Below, piece after piece: positions 8,946 through 18,292 of a stretch of DNA of 64,000 nucleotides. This stretch comes from Nannocystis exedens (lineage in GTDB: Bacteria; Myxococcota_A; Polyangia; Nannocystales; Nannocystaceae), in the NCBI RefSeq assembly GCF_002343915.1, contig NZ_NETK01000002.1:682001-746000 (forward strand), written 5' to 3'. Made by a program: the position numbers and the translations under genes. Below the pieces are notes generated by a model. That model was given only the letters and a program-made list of their open reading frames with translations. It was not told where the DNA came from and searched no databases. The number at the start of each line of letters is the position of its first letter. Positions within the stretch are counted from its first letter, which is position 1.

Positions 8946-10727
8946 ATGACGACCCGGCGACAGCCTCGCGCCACCCGTGAACCGGTCGATCCTCTCATCG
9001 GGGCGACCATCGCCGGCAAGTACCACATCACCCGATTGCTCGCGCGCGGCGGCATCGGTCTCGTCTACCTGGCGCGGCAGGTCTCGCTCGAGGGCGGCGA
9101 GCGGGACGTCGTCGTCAAGGTGCTGGCGCCCAACTGGATCGACAACGCCGAGGCGATCGCTCGCTTCGAGCGCGAGGGCCAGCGGCTCGGCGAGCTGCAG
9201 CACGCCAACATCGTCGCGCTGCACGACTGCGGCCACGAGAACGGCGTCGCCTACCTGGTGATGGAGTACCTCGCGGGCGAGCTCTTGAGCGACTACCTCG
9301 CGCGCAAGGGTCGGCTGACGGTCGAGGAGTTCGTGCCGATCGCCGCCCAGATCCTGAAGGGCATCGGCTACGCCCACTCGCGCGGGCTGATGCACCGCGA
9401 CCTCAAGCCGAGCAACATCATGTTGATGGTCCGCAAGGGCCGCGCCAACTACGTCAAGATCCTCGACTTCGGCATGGCCAAGCTGGTCGAGGGCGAGCGC
9501 GAGGTGACGGCCGAGCAGATCGTCGGCACCGCGAATTACATCGCGCCCGAGCAGATCCGCGGCGAGACGCTCGACGTGCGGGTCGACGTCTACGCGCTCG
9601 GGGTCCTGTTCTACTTCATGCTGTCGGGGCGCCTGCCGTTCGAGGGCGAGGGCAACGCGGCGCTCCTGTACAAGCACGTCCACCAGGCCCCGCCGCCGCT
9701 CGGCGACGTCCTGCCGCCGAACCACGGCGTGCCCGAGGACCTCATCGCCATGGTCCATCGCTGCCTCGCCAAGCAGGTCGACGAGCGCCCGGCCGACGCC
9801 AACGAGATGGTCGAGGCGATGATCGATTCGTGCCCGGCGTCGATGTTCCACCTGCCGGTGGCGGAGGGCGTGGCCGCGACGTCGCACTCGACCGGCAGCA
9901 TCGTCGCCACGCCGACCTCCGACCTGCTGCGCACCGCGCCGTACCGGACCCGCGGCAGCGGGCGCACGCGGCCGCTGGTGATGCCGACGATCCCGCCGTC
10001 GCAGGCGAGCGGCGGCTTCGCCACCACGATGGTCGCGCCCGAGCCCGACAAGGGCTCGCGCAGCTGGATCCTCGTCGGCGGTGCGGTCCTGGCGGTGCTG
10101 CTCGGCGGCGTCGCCACGGCGGCGCTGTGGGGCGGCGGGGGCCCGCCGGCCCCGGTGGTCGGCACCGGCGTGACCGAAGAGAAGCGCATGGCGGCCCAGC
10201 TCGATCAGGTCGAGCGCGAGATCCTCGGTGGCGAGTTCGACAAGGCCCGGCGCCACCTCGACGGCATGGCCCGCGACCTCGAGCCGTACCCGGCGCTGAA
10301 GCGCCGCGCACAGGCGAGCCTGACCCGGATCGCCGTCGCCAGCACGCTCGGGCTCGCCCAGCGGCTCGAGAAGGAGGGCAACGTGCAGGCGGCCCTCAGC
10401 GCCTATCGCGACATCCTCGCCATCGAGGCCGGCCACGCCGAGGCGAAGGCCTCGATCGCCCGCCTCACCGCGGCGAGCGAGCCGCCCGCGCCGGCGCCCG
10501 AGCCGGAGCCGAGCGGGCAGGCGAGGCCCGCGAGCGGCAAATCCCGGCCCGCCGCCACCAAGGCGGGCAGCGGCCGCACCGACCCCGCGCCGACGCCCGC
10601 GCCCGCGTCCGCGCCCGAGCCCGCGGGGGCGAAACAGCCCGCGCCGGAGCAGGCCAAGGACCCGTTCTTGCCGGTCGCGAAGAAGGACGACGGCGGTATC
10701 TTCCTACCTGTCGGAGGCAACAAGTGA
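8946..10727 (+). CDS. membrane Ser/Thr protein kinase 1
   Basis: The protein has 593 residues from MTTRRQPRATREP. Its Hanks-type kinase domain contains the Gly loop (ARGGIGLVYLA, about 33-43), catalytic Lys58 in VVVKVL, HRDLKPSN at 150-157, DFG at 174-176 and APEQ at 200-203. All catalytic residues are present, so it should be active. A single membrane helix (WILVGGAVLAVLLGGVATAA) starts near residue 371. The external C-terminal part is helical and TPR-like, then Pro/Ala-rich, and ends FLPVAKKDDGGIFLPVGG. Kinase 2 has the same architecture and a similar tail. The TGA overlaps the ATG of the TPR gene by one base, so the two are co-translated. ATG 8916 is in frame, but its extra residues look non-coding. 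Confidence 0.93.
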   Translation: MTTRRQPRATREPVDPLIGATIAGKYHITRLLARGGIGLVYLARQVSLEGGERDVVVKVLAPNWIDNAEAIARFEREGQRLGELQHANIVALHDCGHENGVAYLVMEYLAGELLSDYLARKGRLTVEEFVPIAAQILKGIGYAHSRGLMHRDLKPSNIMLMVRKGRANYVKILDFGMAKLVEGEREVTAEQIVGTANYIAPEQIRGETLDVRVDVYALGVLFYFMLSGRLPFEGEGNAALLYKHVHQAPPPLGDVLPPNHGVPEDLIAMVHRCLAKQVDERPADANEMVEAMIDSCPASMFHLPVAEGVAATSHSTGSIVATPTSDLLRTAPYRTRGSGRTRPLVMPTIPPSQASGGFATTMVAPEPDKGSRSWILVGGAVLAVLLGGVATAALWGGGGPPAPVVGTGVTEEKRMAAQLDQVEREILGGEFDKARRHLDGMARDLEPYPALKRRAQASLTRIAVASTLGLAQRLEKEGNVQAALSAYRDILAIEAGHAEAKASIARLTAASEPPAPAPEPEPSGQARPASGKSRPAATKAGSGRTDPAPTPAPASAPEPAGAKQPAPEQAKDPFLPVAKKDDGGIFLPVGGNK

Positions 10728-11578
10728 TGCGAGGTCGCGCGCGGGTCCGTGGGGGTGCGCAACGTGGGGTCGCCGCGGCGCTGGCGGCGTCGCTGGCCGC
10801 CGGGGTCGTCCCTGGAACGCAGGGACAGGTCCTCGCGGCCATGTCCTGGACGACAGGTACGAACGAGCAGGCCGCGGCCCAGCCGACGGCGGCCGACCTG
10901 AGCGCGCAGGCGATCGAGCGCTTCAAGGCCCGGGACTACGACGCGGCGGTGCGCCTGTTCGAGGAGGCGTACGCGATCGACAAGGTCCCGAACTACCTGT
11001 TCAACATCGGCCGCGTCTACGAGGAGAAGGGCGACATCCGGGCCGCGGTCGACTACTACCAGCGCTTCGTCAAGGAGCCGGGGGTCGAGATCGAGGCGCG
11101 CGACCTGGCGCTGCAGCGGCTGCGGGTGCTGAAGGGCATCCTGCAGGAGACCGATCCGGCGGAGGCGAAGCCGGCCCCGGCCGCGCCGGCGCCGGCGCCG
11201 GTGGCCGAGGGGCCCAAGCCGGAGCCCGCGCCCGTGAAGCCCGCCGCGCCCGATCCGAAGTGGCGGACGATGAAGCTCGCCGGCGCCGGCCTGCTCGGGG
11301 TCGGCGGCGGGGCGCTCCTCGTCGGCGGCGTGCTCGGCGGCCTCGCGCTGTCCAAGCAGAGCCAGCTCGACGCCACCCACGACTTCGCCGCGCGTCAGGA
11401 CCTCAAGCGGGACGGCGAGCGGCTGGCCCTCGCCACCGACGTGCTCATCATCGGCGGCGCCGTGCTCGCGCTCACCGGCGTCGTCCTCGTGGCCGTCGGC
11501 GTCAGCAAGGGCAAGTCCTCGGCCGTGGCCGAGCGCCGCGTCCTGCCGACCGGCACCGGCCTTGTCGCCCGTTTTTGA
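10727..11578 (+). CDS. exported TPR protein with C-terminal membrane helices
   Basis: The 283-residue product is coupled to kinase 1 (TGATG overlap) behind a GGAGG site. After a signal-like N-terminus, residues about 60-140 form TPR-type helices (AIERFKARDYDAAVRLFEEA, PNYLFNIGRVYEEKGDIRAA, VDYYQRFVKEP). A Pro/Ala linker and two hydrophobic segments (GAGLLGVGGGALLVGGVLGG and VLIIGGAVLALTGVVLVAVG) follow. This layout is common for envelope TPR proteins encoded beside myxobacterial kinases. Residues about 28-45 (VVPGTQGQVLAAMSWTTG) are encoded by a run of palindromic elements just after the signal peptide, so the mature N-terminus is repeat-derived. Confidence 0.85.
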   Translation: MRGRARVRGGAQRGVAAALAASLAAGVVPGTQGQVLAAMSWTTGTNEQAAAQPTAADLSAQAIERFKARDYDAAVRLFEEAYAIDKVPNYLFNIGRVYEEKGDIRAAVDYYQRFVKEPGVEIEARDLALQRLRVLKGILQETDPAEAKPAPAAPAPAPVAEGPKPEPAPVKPAAPDPKWRTMKLAGAGLLGVGGGALLVGGVLGGLALSKQSQLDATHDFAARQDLKRDGERLALATDVLIIGGAVLALTGVVLVAVGVSKGKSSAVAERRVLPTGTGLVARF

Positions 11579-11616
11579 TCGAACCGCTCTCGCTTCGCTT
11601 ACGCAGGAGGTCGCCC

Positions 11617-13443
11617 GTGTTCACCGCGCCTGTTTCGCTTCGCACGTCGCCGCTGGGGCTCGCCGGGCTCGCGTTCGGCCTGGCCTTGGGGGCATGTACG
11701 GCGATCACCGAGTTCGCCGACTGCAAGGTCGACGCGGACTGCGCCGGCGCCGGCAACGGCTACGTGTGCGGCCCGGGCAACAAGTGCGTGCCGGGCAGCG
11801 ACGACACCACCACCACCGGCGATCCGGGCACCGGCCCGACCAGCACGTCGCAGCCGACCACGTCGACCACCGAGCCGCCGGACACCACCACGCTCGGCAC
11901 CGAGACCGACGCGGTGACGAGCACGACCACGAGCACGACCGAGACGAGCACGTCGACCGGGCCCGACACCGAGACGACGACGACGACCGGCGAGCAGGTC
12001 GCGTGTACGGCCCACAGCGAGTGCGTCGCGGCCCTCGGCGACGACCACGTGTGCGGCAAGGCCGGCGTGTGCGTGTCGGCGCTGACGGCCGAGTGCCAGA
12101 CGTTCCACTGGCCGAGCGACGAGCCGGCCGACAAGGTCGTGTTCGTCGGCTCGATCATGGCGACCTCGCCGCCGTTCGACGCGCTGGTGCTGCCGCTGCA
12201 GAACGCGGTCCAGCTCGCGGTCGAGGACTTCAACGCCAACGCCGACCTGCCCGGCGGGGTCAAGATCGCGTGGATCGGCTGCGACGACGAGGGCTCGGCC
12301 GCCAAGGCGATGGCGTCGCTCACCCACCTCAGCGAGACGATCGGCGCGCCGGTGGTGGTCGGGCCGATCTTCAGCGAGCTGGTGCTGCACCTGGCCGAGC
12401 AGGCCAAGACCAGCGGGACGCTGCTGATCTCGCCGACGGCCTCGGCCAAGGAGATCACCGACCTCGAGGACGACGGCCTGGTGTGGCGCACGATCCCGAG
12501 CGACGTCTACCAGGCCAACGCGTTCGCCGACCGGATCCCCCAGCTCACGCCGGCGCCGCAGAAGGTCGCGCTGCTCTACAAGGACGACGCCTACGGCAAC
12601 TCGCTCCACATGGACGCGTTCGCCCGGCTGTCGAGCGACAACCCGGGGCTCGAGATCACGACGCACCAGTACCCGAACCCGGTCGGCCTGTCCCAGGCCG
12701 AGCTGCTGCAGATGTACGGCACCGTGATCGCCAGCGCCTGGGGCGCCCCAGGCGAGCACCCGGACACGATCGGCATCATCGGCACGACCGAGGCGAACGA
12801 CATCATCCTCGGCTTCATGAACGCGTGGTCGGCCGAGAACCCCGACCCGCCGCTGCCGCGCTTCGTCGTCTCGCACGGCGTGGTGGCGGCCTTGCCCGAC
12901 CTCATCGCCAAGGCCAAGGACACGCTCAAGCCGGTGCTCATGCAGATCACCGAGGGCGTGGCGCCGATCATCTTCGATGAGGCCAACTTCAACAACTTCA
13001 ACATCCGCTACAAGATCCGCTTCAACGACCAGGCCCCGATCACGGCCGCCTCGCTCAGCTACGACGGGGCGATGGTGCTGATGCTGGCGATGGCCGGCGT
13101 GCCCGAGGGCGAGCCGATCACCGGCAAGAACGTCGCCGCCGCGATCGCCAAGCTGGTCGACAAGGAAGGCACCGCGGTCAGCTTCGGCGAGGTGATGGGC
13201 CTGTCGCTGACCTTCATCAAGAAGGCCCGCAACATCCTCGTCACCGGCGGGACCGTCGACCTCAAGGGCGTCAGCGGTGCGCTCGACTTCGACCTGACGG
13301 CCGGTGAAGTGCGCGTGAACCTGCTCGGTTGGGGGATCGACGCGGACATGGGCATGCCCGACGTAGGGGTTCTGGACCCCAAACGCATGTACGTGCTCGG
13401 TCCGGCGCCGAGCACCGAGGGCATGTGGGTGGATCTCCCGTAG
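11617..13443 (+). CDS. periplasmic ligand-binding lipoprotein (branched-chain amino-acid receptor fold)
   Basis: The 608-residue product starts at a GTG six bases after GGAGG. The signal ends in LALGAC (lipidated Cys near residue 28). Two short Cys-containing modules (DCKVDADCAGAGNGYVCGPG and CTAHSECVAALGDDHVC) flank a Thr/Ser linker. From about residue 165 the sequence follows type I periplasmic binding proteins: VVFVGSIM, then NAVQLAVEDFNA.ADLPGG, VVVGPIFSELVLHLAEQAKT, TLLISPTASAKEI, VALLYKDDAYGNSL and a C-terminal lobe with SYDGAMVLMLAMAG. No permease or ATPase gene is nearby, so it is more likely a sensor between the two kinases than a transport subunit. The ligand is unknown. Confidence 0.85.
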   Translation: MFTAPVSLRTSPLGLAGLAFGLALGACTAITEFADCKVDADCAGAGNGYVCGPGNKCVPGSDDTTTTGDPGTGPTSTSQPTTSTTEPPDTTTLGTETDAVTSTTTSTTETSTSTGPDTETTTTTGEQVACTAHSECVAALGDDHVCGKAGVCVSALTAECQTFHWPSDEPADKVVFVGSIMATSPPFDALVLPLQNAVQLAVEDFNANADLPGGVKIAWIGCDDEGSAAKAMASLTHLSETIGAPVVVGPIFSELVLHLAEQAKTSGTLLISPTASAKEITDLEDDGLVWRTIPSDVYQANAFADRIPQLTPAPQKVALLYKDDAYGNSLHMDAFARLSSDNPGLEITTHQYPNPVGLSQAELLQMYGTVIASAWGAPGEHPDTIGIIGTTEANDIILGFMNAWSAENPDPPLPRFVVSHGVVAALPDLIAKAKDTLKPVLMQITEGVAPIIFDEANFNNFNIRYKIRFNDQAPITAASLSYDGAMVLMLAMAGVPEGEPITGKNVAAAIAKLVDKEGTAVSFGEVMGLSLTFIKKARNILVTGGTVDLKGVSGALDFDLTAGEVRVNLLGWGIDADMGMPDVGVLDPKRMYVLGPAPSTEGMWVDLP

Positions 13444-13493
13444 CGAGCACCGTCGCTCCCGATGTCGGGGTATAGTCGGAAGCTGAGGCTTCC

Positions 13494-15221
13494 GTGGTCG
13501 AACCTATTCGCTCGCGCACGACGCTCGATCCGGCCCCAGGCGCGCGGATCGGCGGCAAGTATGAGATCGATCGCCTGATCGCTCGCGGCGGCGTCGGCGT
13601 GGTCTATCTGGCCCACGACCGCGAGAACCAACGCGAGGTCGTGATCAAGTTCCTCGCTGGACATCTGACCGGCGAGTCCGAGGCGAGCGCCCGCTTCGAT
13701 CGCGAGGTCGAACGCCTCAGCGCGATCCAGCATCCGAACATCGTCGAAGTCCTGGGGCACGGGCACGAGAACGGCGCGCCGTACCTCGTCATGGAGTACC
13801 TGCACGGCGAGTCGTTGCTGACCTTCCTGAACCGCAAGGGCTACCTGTCGCTGGCGGAGTTCGTGCCGATCGCGGCGCAGATCCTGAAGGCCCTCGGCTA
13901 CGCCCACGGCCGCGGCCTGATGCACCGCGACATCAAGCCCGCCAACATCATGCTCATCACCCGCAAGGGGCGGGCCAACTTCGTCAAGCTGCTCGACTTC
14001 GGCATGGCCAAGCTGGTCGAGGGCGAGCAACGCGACATCACCACGGAGCAGGTGCTCGGCACGGCCAACTACATGGCCCCCGAGCAGGTCCGCGGCGAGC
14101 CGCTCGACGAGCGCGTCGACGTGTACGCGTGCGGGCTGCTGTTCTATCGCATGCTGGCGGGCGCGCCGCCGTTCGTGGCCGACAACAACCAGGCGCTGCT
14201 TTACAAGCAGGTCCACGAGCAGCCGGCGCCGCTGGCGGTCAAGCTGCCGCCGGGCACCGAGGTGCCGCCCGCGCTGTCGCAGCTGATCGATCGCTGCATC
14301 GCCAAGGATCCGGAGGCGCGGCCGCTCGACGCCAACGCGCTGACCGAGGCGCTGGTCGCCTGTGTGCCGTCGCACCTGTTCCGCCTGCCGCTGGCCGAGG
14401 GCGCCGACCCGAGCGCGACCGCGTCGACGCTGGCGATGGTGCCCGACCTGGCCCCCTCGACCAGCCTGGTCGGGCGCGAGCTGCCGTCGGGGTCGATGAA
14501 GCCGATGCCCCGCAAGCGGCGCCAGTCGGCGGTCGTCAGCCGCAGCGTCAGCGCGGCCGACCTGGCCCAGCTCGACGGCGAGGCCGAGGGCCCGTCGATC
14601 ACCGCCGCGATGCCGACCGAGCCGCGCACGAGCTCGACGCGGTGGATCGTGATGGGGGCCGGGGCGCTGGCGGCGGTGGTCGCGGCGGCGTTGATGTTCG
14701 GCGGGGGCGGGAGCGCCGCCAACGCGAGCGAGGAGGAGGGCGCCGACGCGGCGAGGGTGGCGGCGCGCCTCGATCAGGTCGACGCGCTCATCCTCGACGG
14801 CGACTTCGGCAAGGCCCGCGAGGCGCTCGAGGCGGTCCGCTATCAGCTCCACGCGGTGCCGAACGGCGAGAGCCGGGCGTCGGCGCAGGAGCGCAAGATC
14901 GCGGTGCTCATCGGCCTCCAGGTGGCGCGCCAGCTCGAGCAGGCCGGCGACAAGGGCGCGGCCGACAAGGCGTACCGCGACGTGCTGGCGCTCGACGCCG
15001 GCAACGCCGAGGCCCGCGCCGGCCTGGCCCGCGTCCTCGCAGCCGCCAGGACGACCGAGGCAGAGGCGCCGGAGGAGCCGCGGGCGAAGGCCAGGCCGCG
15101 TCCCAAGTCGGGCGACGGCAAGCCGGTGACCAAGGCGAGCGAGCCGAAGCGCGACGACGCGTTCAAGCTGCCGGCCAAGAAGAACGAGGACTCGATCTTC
15201 CTGCCGACCAGCAAGAAGTGA
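13494..15221 (+). CDS. membrane Ser/Thr protein kinase 2
   Basis: The 575-residue product starts at a GTG (MVEPIRSRTTLDPAPGARIG). It has the Gly loop ARGGVGVVYLA (30-40), Lys52 in VVIKFL, HRDIKPAN at 144-151, DFG at 168-170 and APEQ in the activation segment. A single helix (RWIVMGAGALAAVVAAALMF) begins near residue 383, followed by an external helical region and the tail FKLPAKKNEDSIFLPTSKK. The tail motif and domain order match kinase 1, so the pair probably arose by duplication. The binding lipoprotein lies just upstream (50-base gap), so the four genes from 8946 form a plausible signalling module. Confidence 0.92.
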   Translation: MVEPIRSRTTLDPAPGARIGGKYEIDRLIARGGVGVVYLAHDRENQREVVIKFLAGHLTGESEASARFDREVERLSAIQHPNIVEVLGHGHENGAPYLVMEYLHGESLLTFLNRKGYLSLAEFVPIAAQILKALGYAHGRGLMHRDIKPANIMLITRKGRANFVKLLDFGMAKLVEGEQRDITTEQVLGTANYMAPEQVRGEPLDERVDVYACGLLFYRMLAGAPPFVADNNQALLYKQVHEQPAPLAVKLPPGTEVPPALSQLIDRCIAKDPEARPLDANALTEALVACVPSHLFRLPLAEGADPSATASTLAMVPDLAPSTSLVGRELPSGSMKPMPRKRRQSAVVSRSVSAADLAQLDGEAEGPSITAAMPTEPRTSSTRWIVMGAGALAAVVAAALMFGGGGSAANASEEEGADAARVAARLDQVDALILDGDFGKAREALEAVRYQLHAVPNGESRASAQERKIAVLIGLQVARQLEQAGDKGAADKAYRDVLALDAGNAEARAGLARVLAAARTTEAEAPEEPRAKARPRPKSGDGKPVTKASEPKRDDAFKLPAKKNEDSIFLPTSKK

Positions 15222-15230
15222 CAGCGCGCG

Positions 15231-15986
15231 TCAGCCGTGCAGGCTGAGCACGTAGACGTCGTAGAGCGCGTGCGTCCAGGCGGCGACGGCGAAGCCGCGC
15301 AATTGGTAGACGAGGGCGAAGAACACGCCGGCGAGGGTGCGGTAGACGAAGGCGGCGTAGGTGAAGGGCTCGCCGGCGGGGCCGACGTGGTGCGCGAGGC
15401 TGAAGATCAGCGACGACAGCACCAGCGCGCCGAGCCACGCGCGCCGCCGGCCGGTGAGGCCCGACAGCAGGAAGCCGATGCCGCCCATGCCGAGGACGCG
15501 GAAGATGAGCTCCTCGTGCAGGCCCGCGCCGGCCGAGATGACGGCGATGTCGGCGACGCTGGTGCGAGCCGCGACCGCCAGCCCGGGCACGAGCTCGGTG
15601 AAGCGGTGGATCACGAGCAGGATCAGCGTGCCCATGGTCGAGGCGTAAAAGCCCGACTCGACCAGCATCGGCACGAATCGCTGGGGGCTGAAGCGGCCGT
15701 AGCTGCGCAAGATGACGAGGATCGCGGCGTAGCCGAGCAGGCCGGCCCCGAGCGCGGCCATGTAATTGCCGAGATCGCGGGCGCACAGCTCGATCAGCGA
15801 CTTGGTGACGAAGTCGACGCCGTTGAGGCCGAGGCCGCCGGAGCCGAGGATCCCGAGCTGATAGACGAGCAGCAGCGGGAACACCAAAACCGCGCTGGTG
15901 AACGGATCGATCCGCGCCGAGAAATGCTCCCAGAAGGCGCTCCGCGCGCGAGGCGGCGGCGGCCGAGGCGGCTGTGCACGGGCCAT
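15231..15986 (-). CDS. CPBP-family intramembrane protease
   Basis: The 251-residue protein has about seven membrane helices. The CPBP (CAAX/Abi) catalytic motifs are in order: EELIFR near residue 158, FSLAHH near 195 and HALYD near 239. These place the Glu-Glu, His and His/Asp residues of this glutamate-dependent intramembrane protease family. Bacterial members act in prenyl-protein processing, signalling or bacteriocin immunity, and nothing here narrows the substrate. It converges on kinase 2 with a 9-base gap and no palindrome between. Confidence 0.88.
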   Translation of the reverse strand: MARAQPPRPPPPRARSAFWEHFSARIDPFTSAVLVFPLLLVYQLGILGSGGLGLNGVDFVTKSLIELCARDLGNYMAALGAGLLGYAAILVILRSYGRFSPQRFVPMLVESGFYASTMGTLILLVIHRFTELVPGLAVAARTSVADIAVISAGAGLHEELIFRVLGMGGIGFLLSGLTGRRRAWLGALVLSSLIFSLAHHVGPAGEPFTYAAFVYRTLAGVFFALVYQLRGFAVAAWTHALYDVYVLSLHG

Positions 15987-16225
15987 GCGCCGCCAAGCCT
16001 GCGCGAGCCGGCGTCAGCCGCCAAGCAATCGGCCAAAACGACCCCGTCGGAGGGAGAGGCCGGAGGGCGCCGCCAGGCGCGCCGGGAGGCGCTGAGGCGG
16101 CCAGAGACTGCGGGCGCTTTCGCGGCGGAGGCGCGATCCCACGCCTGCCGAGCGAAATCGAGCGCCGAGCCGGCGCGCCGCTGCCGTTCAGGTCGCGGAA
16201 ATCAGCGCATGCAAGCGGGCACGAC

Positions 16226-16675
16226 TGCCTGCGCCGTGACGAATCGAGCATTCGTGCCCCCTGGGTTTGGGCCCTGCGAACGGGGGAAATCGATGCAGTC
16301 ATCCATCGACCCCGCCTCACGGTCGGGCCTGGCGCAGCAAGGGGATCGACCGCGACGAATCGAGCCCGCACGACGCGAACGAGGCGGGGCAGGGATCGGC
16401 CGACGAATCGAGCCCATGGGACGAGCCCGGACGAGGCTGGGGCACGGATCGGGCGCAGCGACGAATCGAGCCCCGCGCGACGAGTCCGGAGGACGCTCGC
16501 CGCCGCGACGAATCGGAGCCGCGCGACGCTGTGACGAATCGAGGGCCGCGCGGCCCAGCTTCAGCGGCAGGGCTCGAGCCCGGAAACGAACCTCGGGGAC
16601 CGACAATCGAGCCCTGGAGCTCGACGACCAACGAATCGAGCCCTGGAGCTCGACGACCAACGAATCGAGCCCCGG
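16226..16675. repeat. GACGAATCGAGCCC direct-repeat array
   Basis: About nine copies of GACGAATCGAGCCC or one-to-two-base variants occur near 16238, 16354, 16402, 16460, 16506, 16533, 16601, 16631 and 16660. The last part is a tighter tandem repeat of 29 bases (CTGGAGCTCGACGACCAACG between cores). Spacing elsewhere is irregular. It fills most of the 720-base gap 15987-16707, which holds no convincing gene. It is not a CRISPR because neither repeat length nor spacer length is regular. Confidence 0.75.
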
Positions 16676-16707
16676 CGGTGGACCGGGGCTCGGAAATCGC
16701 AGCCCGG

Positions 16708-18057
16708 CTACTTGCGCTTGCCGGGCTTTTTGACGGGCTTCTTGGCCGCGGGCTTCTTGGCGGCGGGCTTCTTGGCCACCGGTTTCTTGGCGGCGGGCTT
16801 CTTCGCCGCGGGCTTCTTGGCCACCGGCTTCTTCGCTGCGGGCTTCTTGGTGGCAGCCTTCTTGACGAGGGGCTTCTTGGCGGCGGGCTTCTTGGCCAGG
16901 GGCTTCTTCGCCGCCGGCTTCTTGGCGAGGGGCTTCTTCGCCGCCGGCTTCTTCGCAGCGGGCTTCTTGGGTACGGCCTTCTGCTTCTTGACCTTTTCGG
17001 CCTCTTTGGCCTTCTTGGCCTTTTCGGCTTCCTTGGCCTTCTTGGCCTTCTCTTTGGCCTTTTCGGCCTCCTTGGCCTTCTTCGCCTTCTCGGCCTCCTT
17101 CGCCTTGCGGCCGGCCTCCTTCTCGGCGAGTTTCTTGGCCTTCTCGGCCTCCTGGGCCTTCTTGCGCTCCTCGGCCTCGCGCTTGGCGGTCTCCTTGGCC
17201 GTGATGGCTTCCTGCTTCTTCTGCTCGGCGTCGAGGCGCTTCTGCTCGGCGGCCCGGATGCGCTCCTCTTCCTTGCGGCGCTTCTCGTCTTCCTTGGCCT
17301 GCTTGGCGGCGTTGCGGGCCTGCTCCTTTTCGAGCTTCACGCGCTCGCGTTCCTCTTCCTTGCGGCGCTTCTCGTCTTCCTTCTCCTTGCGCTTGCGGTC
17401 GCGCTCGGACTCGCGGCGGAGGCGTTCTTCTTCGCGGCGCTGGGCCTCCAGGACCTTGCGTTGCTCGGCTGCGGCTCGCTTTTCGGCGTCTTCTTCGGCC
17501 TGGCGGCGCTCGCGCTCGGCGGCGATCTCCTCGGGCGAGGGGCCCATCTCGAGGCCGAGCAACTGGCGGACTTCCTCGCCGGAGACGCGCTCGCCCCGGC
17601 GCTCGTCGGCGGACTCGCCGCGGCCATGGACCAGAAGCCGCGTCAGATCGCTGCGGAACATCACCTCGGCCTTGTTATCGCCCATCAGCTCGCTGACGTA
17701 GCCGACGCCGAACGTGGGGTGGACGACGATCTGGTGGAGCTGGAGAAGCGCCTTGGGGCTGTAGCGAACGGCGTTATTCACGTCGTACGTGTGGACCCCG
17801 TCGAGCCAGGACAATTTCTTCATACTCTTGCGCCGGGACACGCTCAGCGGCTCCGGGCTCTCGTCGTCCCGGCCCCGCGGAGGCTTGAAGGAGTGAATAT
17901 CACCGCAGACGCCGCACTGAACGCGGCGGATCTCGTCGCCGTAGCTCTCGAGGATGACGTGCGTGGTATCGGCGCGACACTTGGGGCAGTAGGCCTCAGT
18001 TTCGCCGCCGTTCGAGCTCTGGTTGCCACCGAAATGGCTCTCGAAGATCTGGTCCAT
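16708..18057 (-). CDS. zinc-ribbon protein with coiled coil and histone-H1-like tail
   Basis: The 449-residue protein opens with a four-Cys zinc ribbon (CPKC near residue 24 and CGVC near 48). A small domain follows around HPTFGVGYVSELMGDNKAEV and FRSDLTRLLVH (about 112-145), reminiscent of CarD/RID-like beta folds. Residues about 175-350 are a Glu/Lys/Arg coiled coil. The last about 100 residues are AAKKP/LAKKP/VAKKP repeats ending KKPGKRK, as in eukaryotic linker histones and some bacterial H1-like proteins. This suggests a nucleoid or transcription-associated protein that contacts nucleic acid through the basic tail; the function is inference. The gene is monocistronic, with 235 bases to the gene upstream. 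Confidence 0.85.
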   Translation of the reverse strand: MDQIFESHFGGNQSSNGGETEAYCPKCRADTTHVILESYGDEIRRVQCGVCGDIHSFKPPRGRDDESPEPLSVSRRKSMKKLSWLDGVHTYDVNNAVRYSPKALLQLHQIVVHPTFGVGYVSELMGDNKAEVMFRSDLTRLLVHGRGESADERRGERVSGEEVRQLLGLEMGPSPEEIAAERERRQAEEDAEKRAAAEQRKVLEAQRREEERLRRESERDRKRKEKEDEKRRKEEERERVKLEKEQARNAAKQAKEDEKRRKEEERIRAAEQKRLDAEQKKQEAITAKETAKREAEERKKAQEAEKAKKLAEKEAGRKAKEAEKAKKAKEAEKAKEKAKKAKEAEKAKKAKEAEKVKKQKAVPKKPAAKKPAAKKPLAKKPAAKKPLAKKPAAKKPLVKKAATKKPAAKKPVAKKPAAKKPAAKKPVAKKPAAKKPAAKKPVKKPGKRK

Positions 18058-18292
18058 GGCTTATCTCCGGACCTGGGCCGCTGGGCCAGTGACGTAGCAT
18101 GCCCGGATTTGGAAGTACAAGCCCAAATTGGAGGATTTTGCCGGGGATGGCTCGCCCGAACGGGCCCGGCACGGGCGATGGTCGCAAGGCCGCCCGCTCG
18201 GGAGATTCGCTGGACGAGCCGCGAGTGCCGTGAATTTTCGGGTTTGGACCGGGAGTCTCTTGGGCCCGTGCCCATGGGACAGGTCGTCCGGG

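Noticed and set aside
16226..16675. CRISPR array or tRNA-like repeats
   Set aside because: Repeat cores are only 14 bases, spacing varies from about 27 to 116 bases and no cloverleaf can be drawn.
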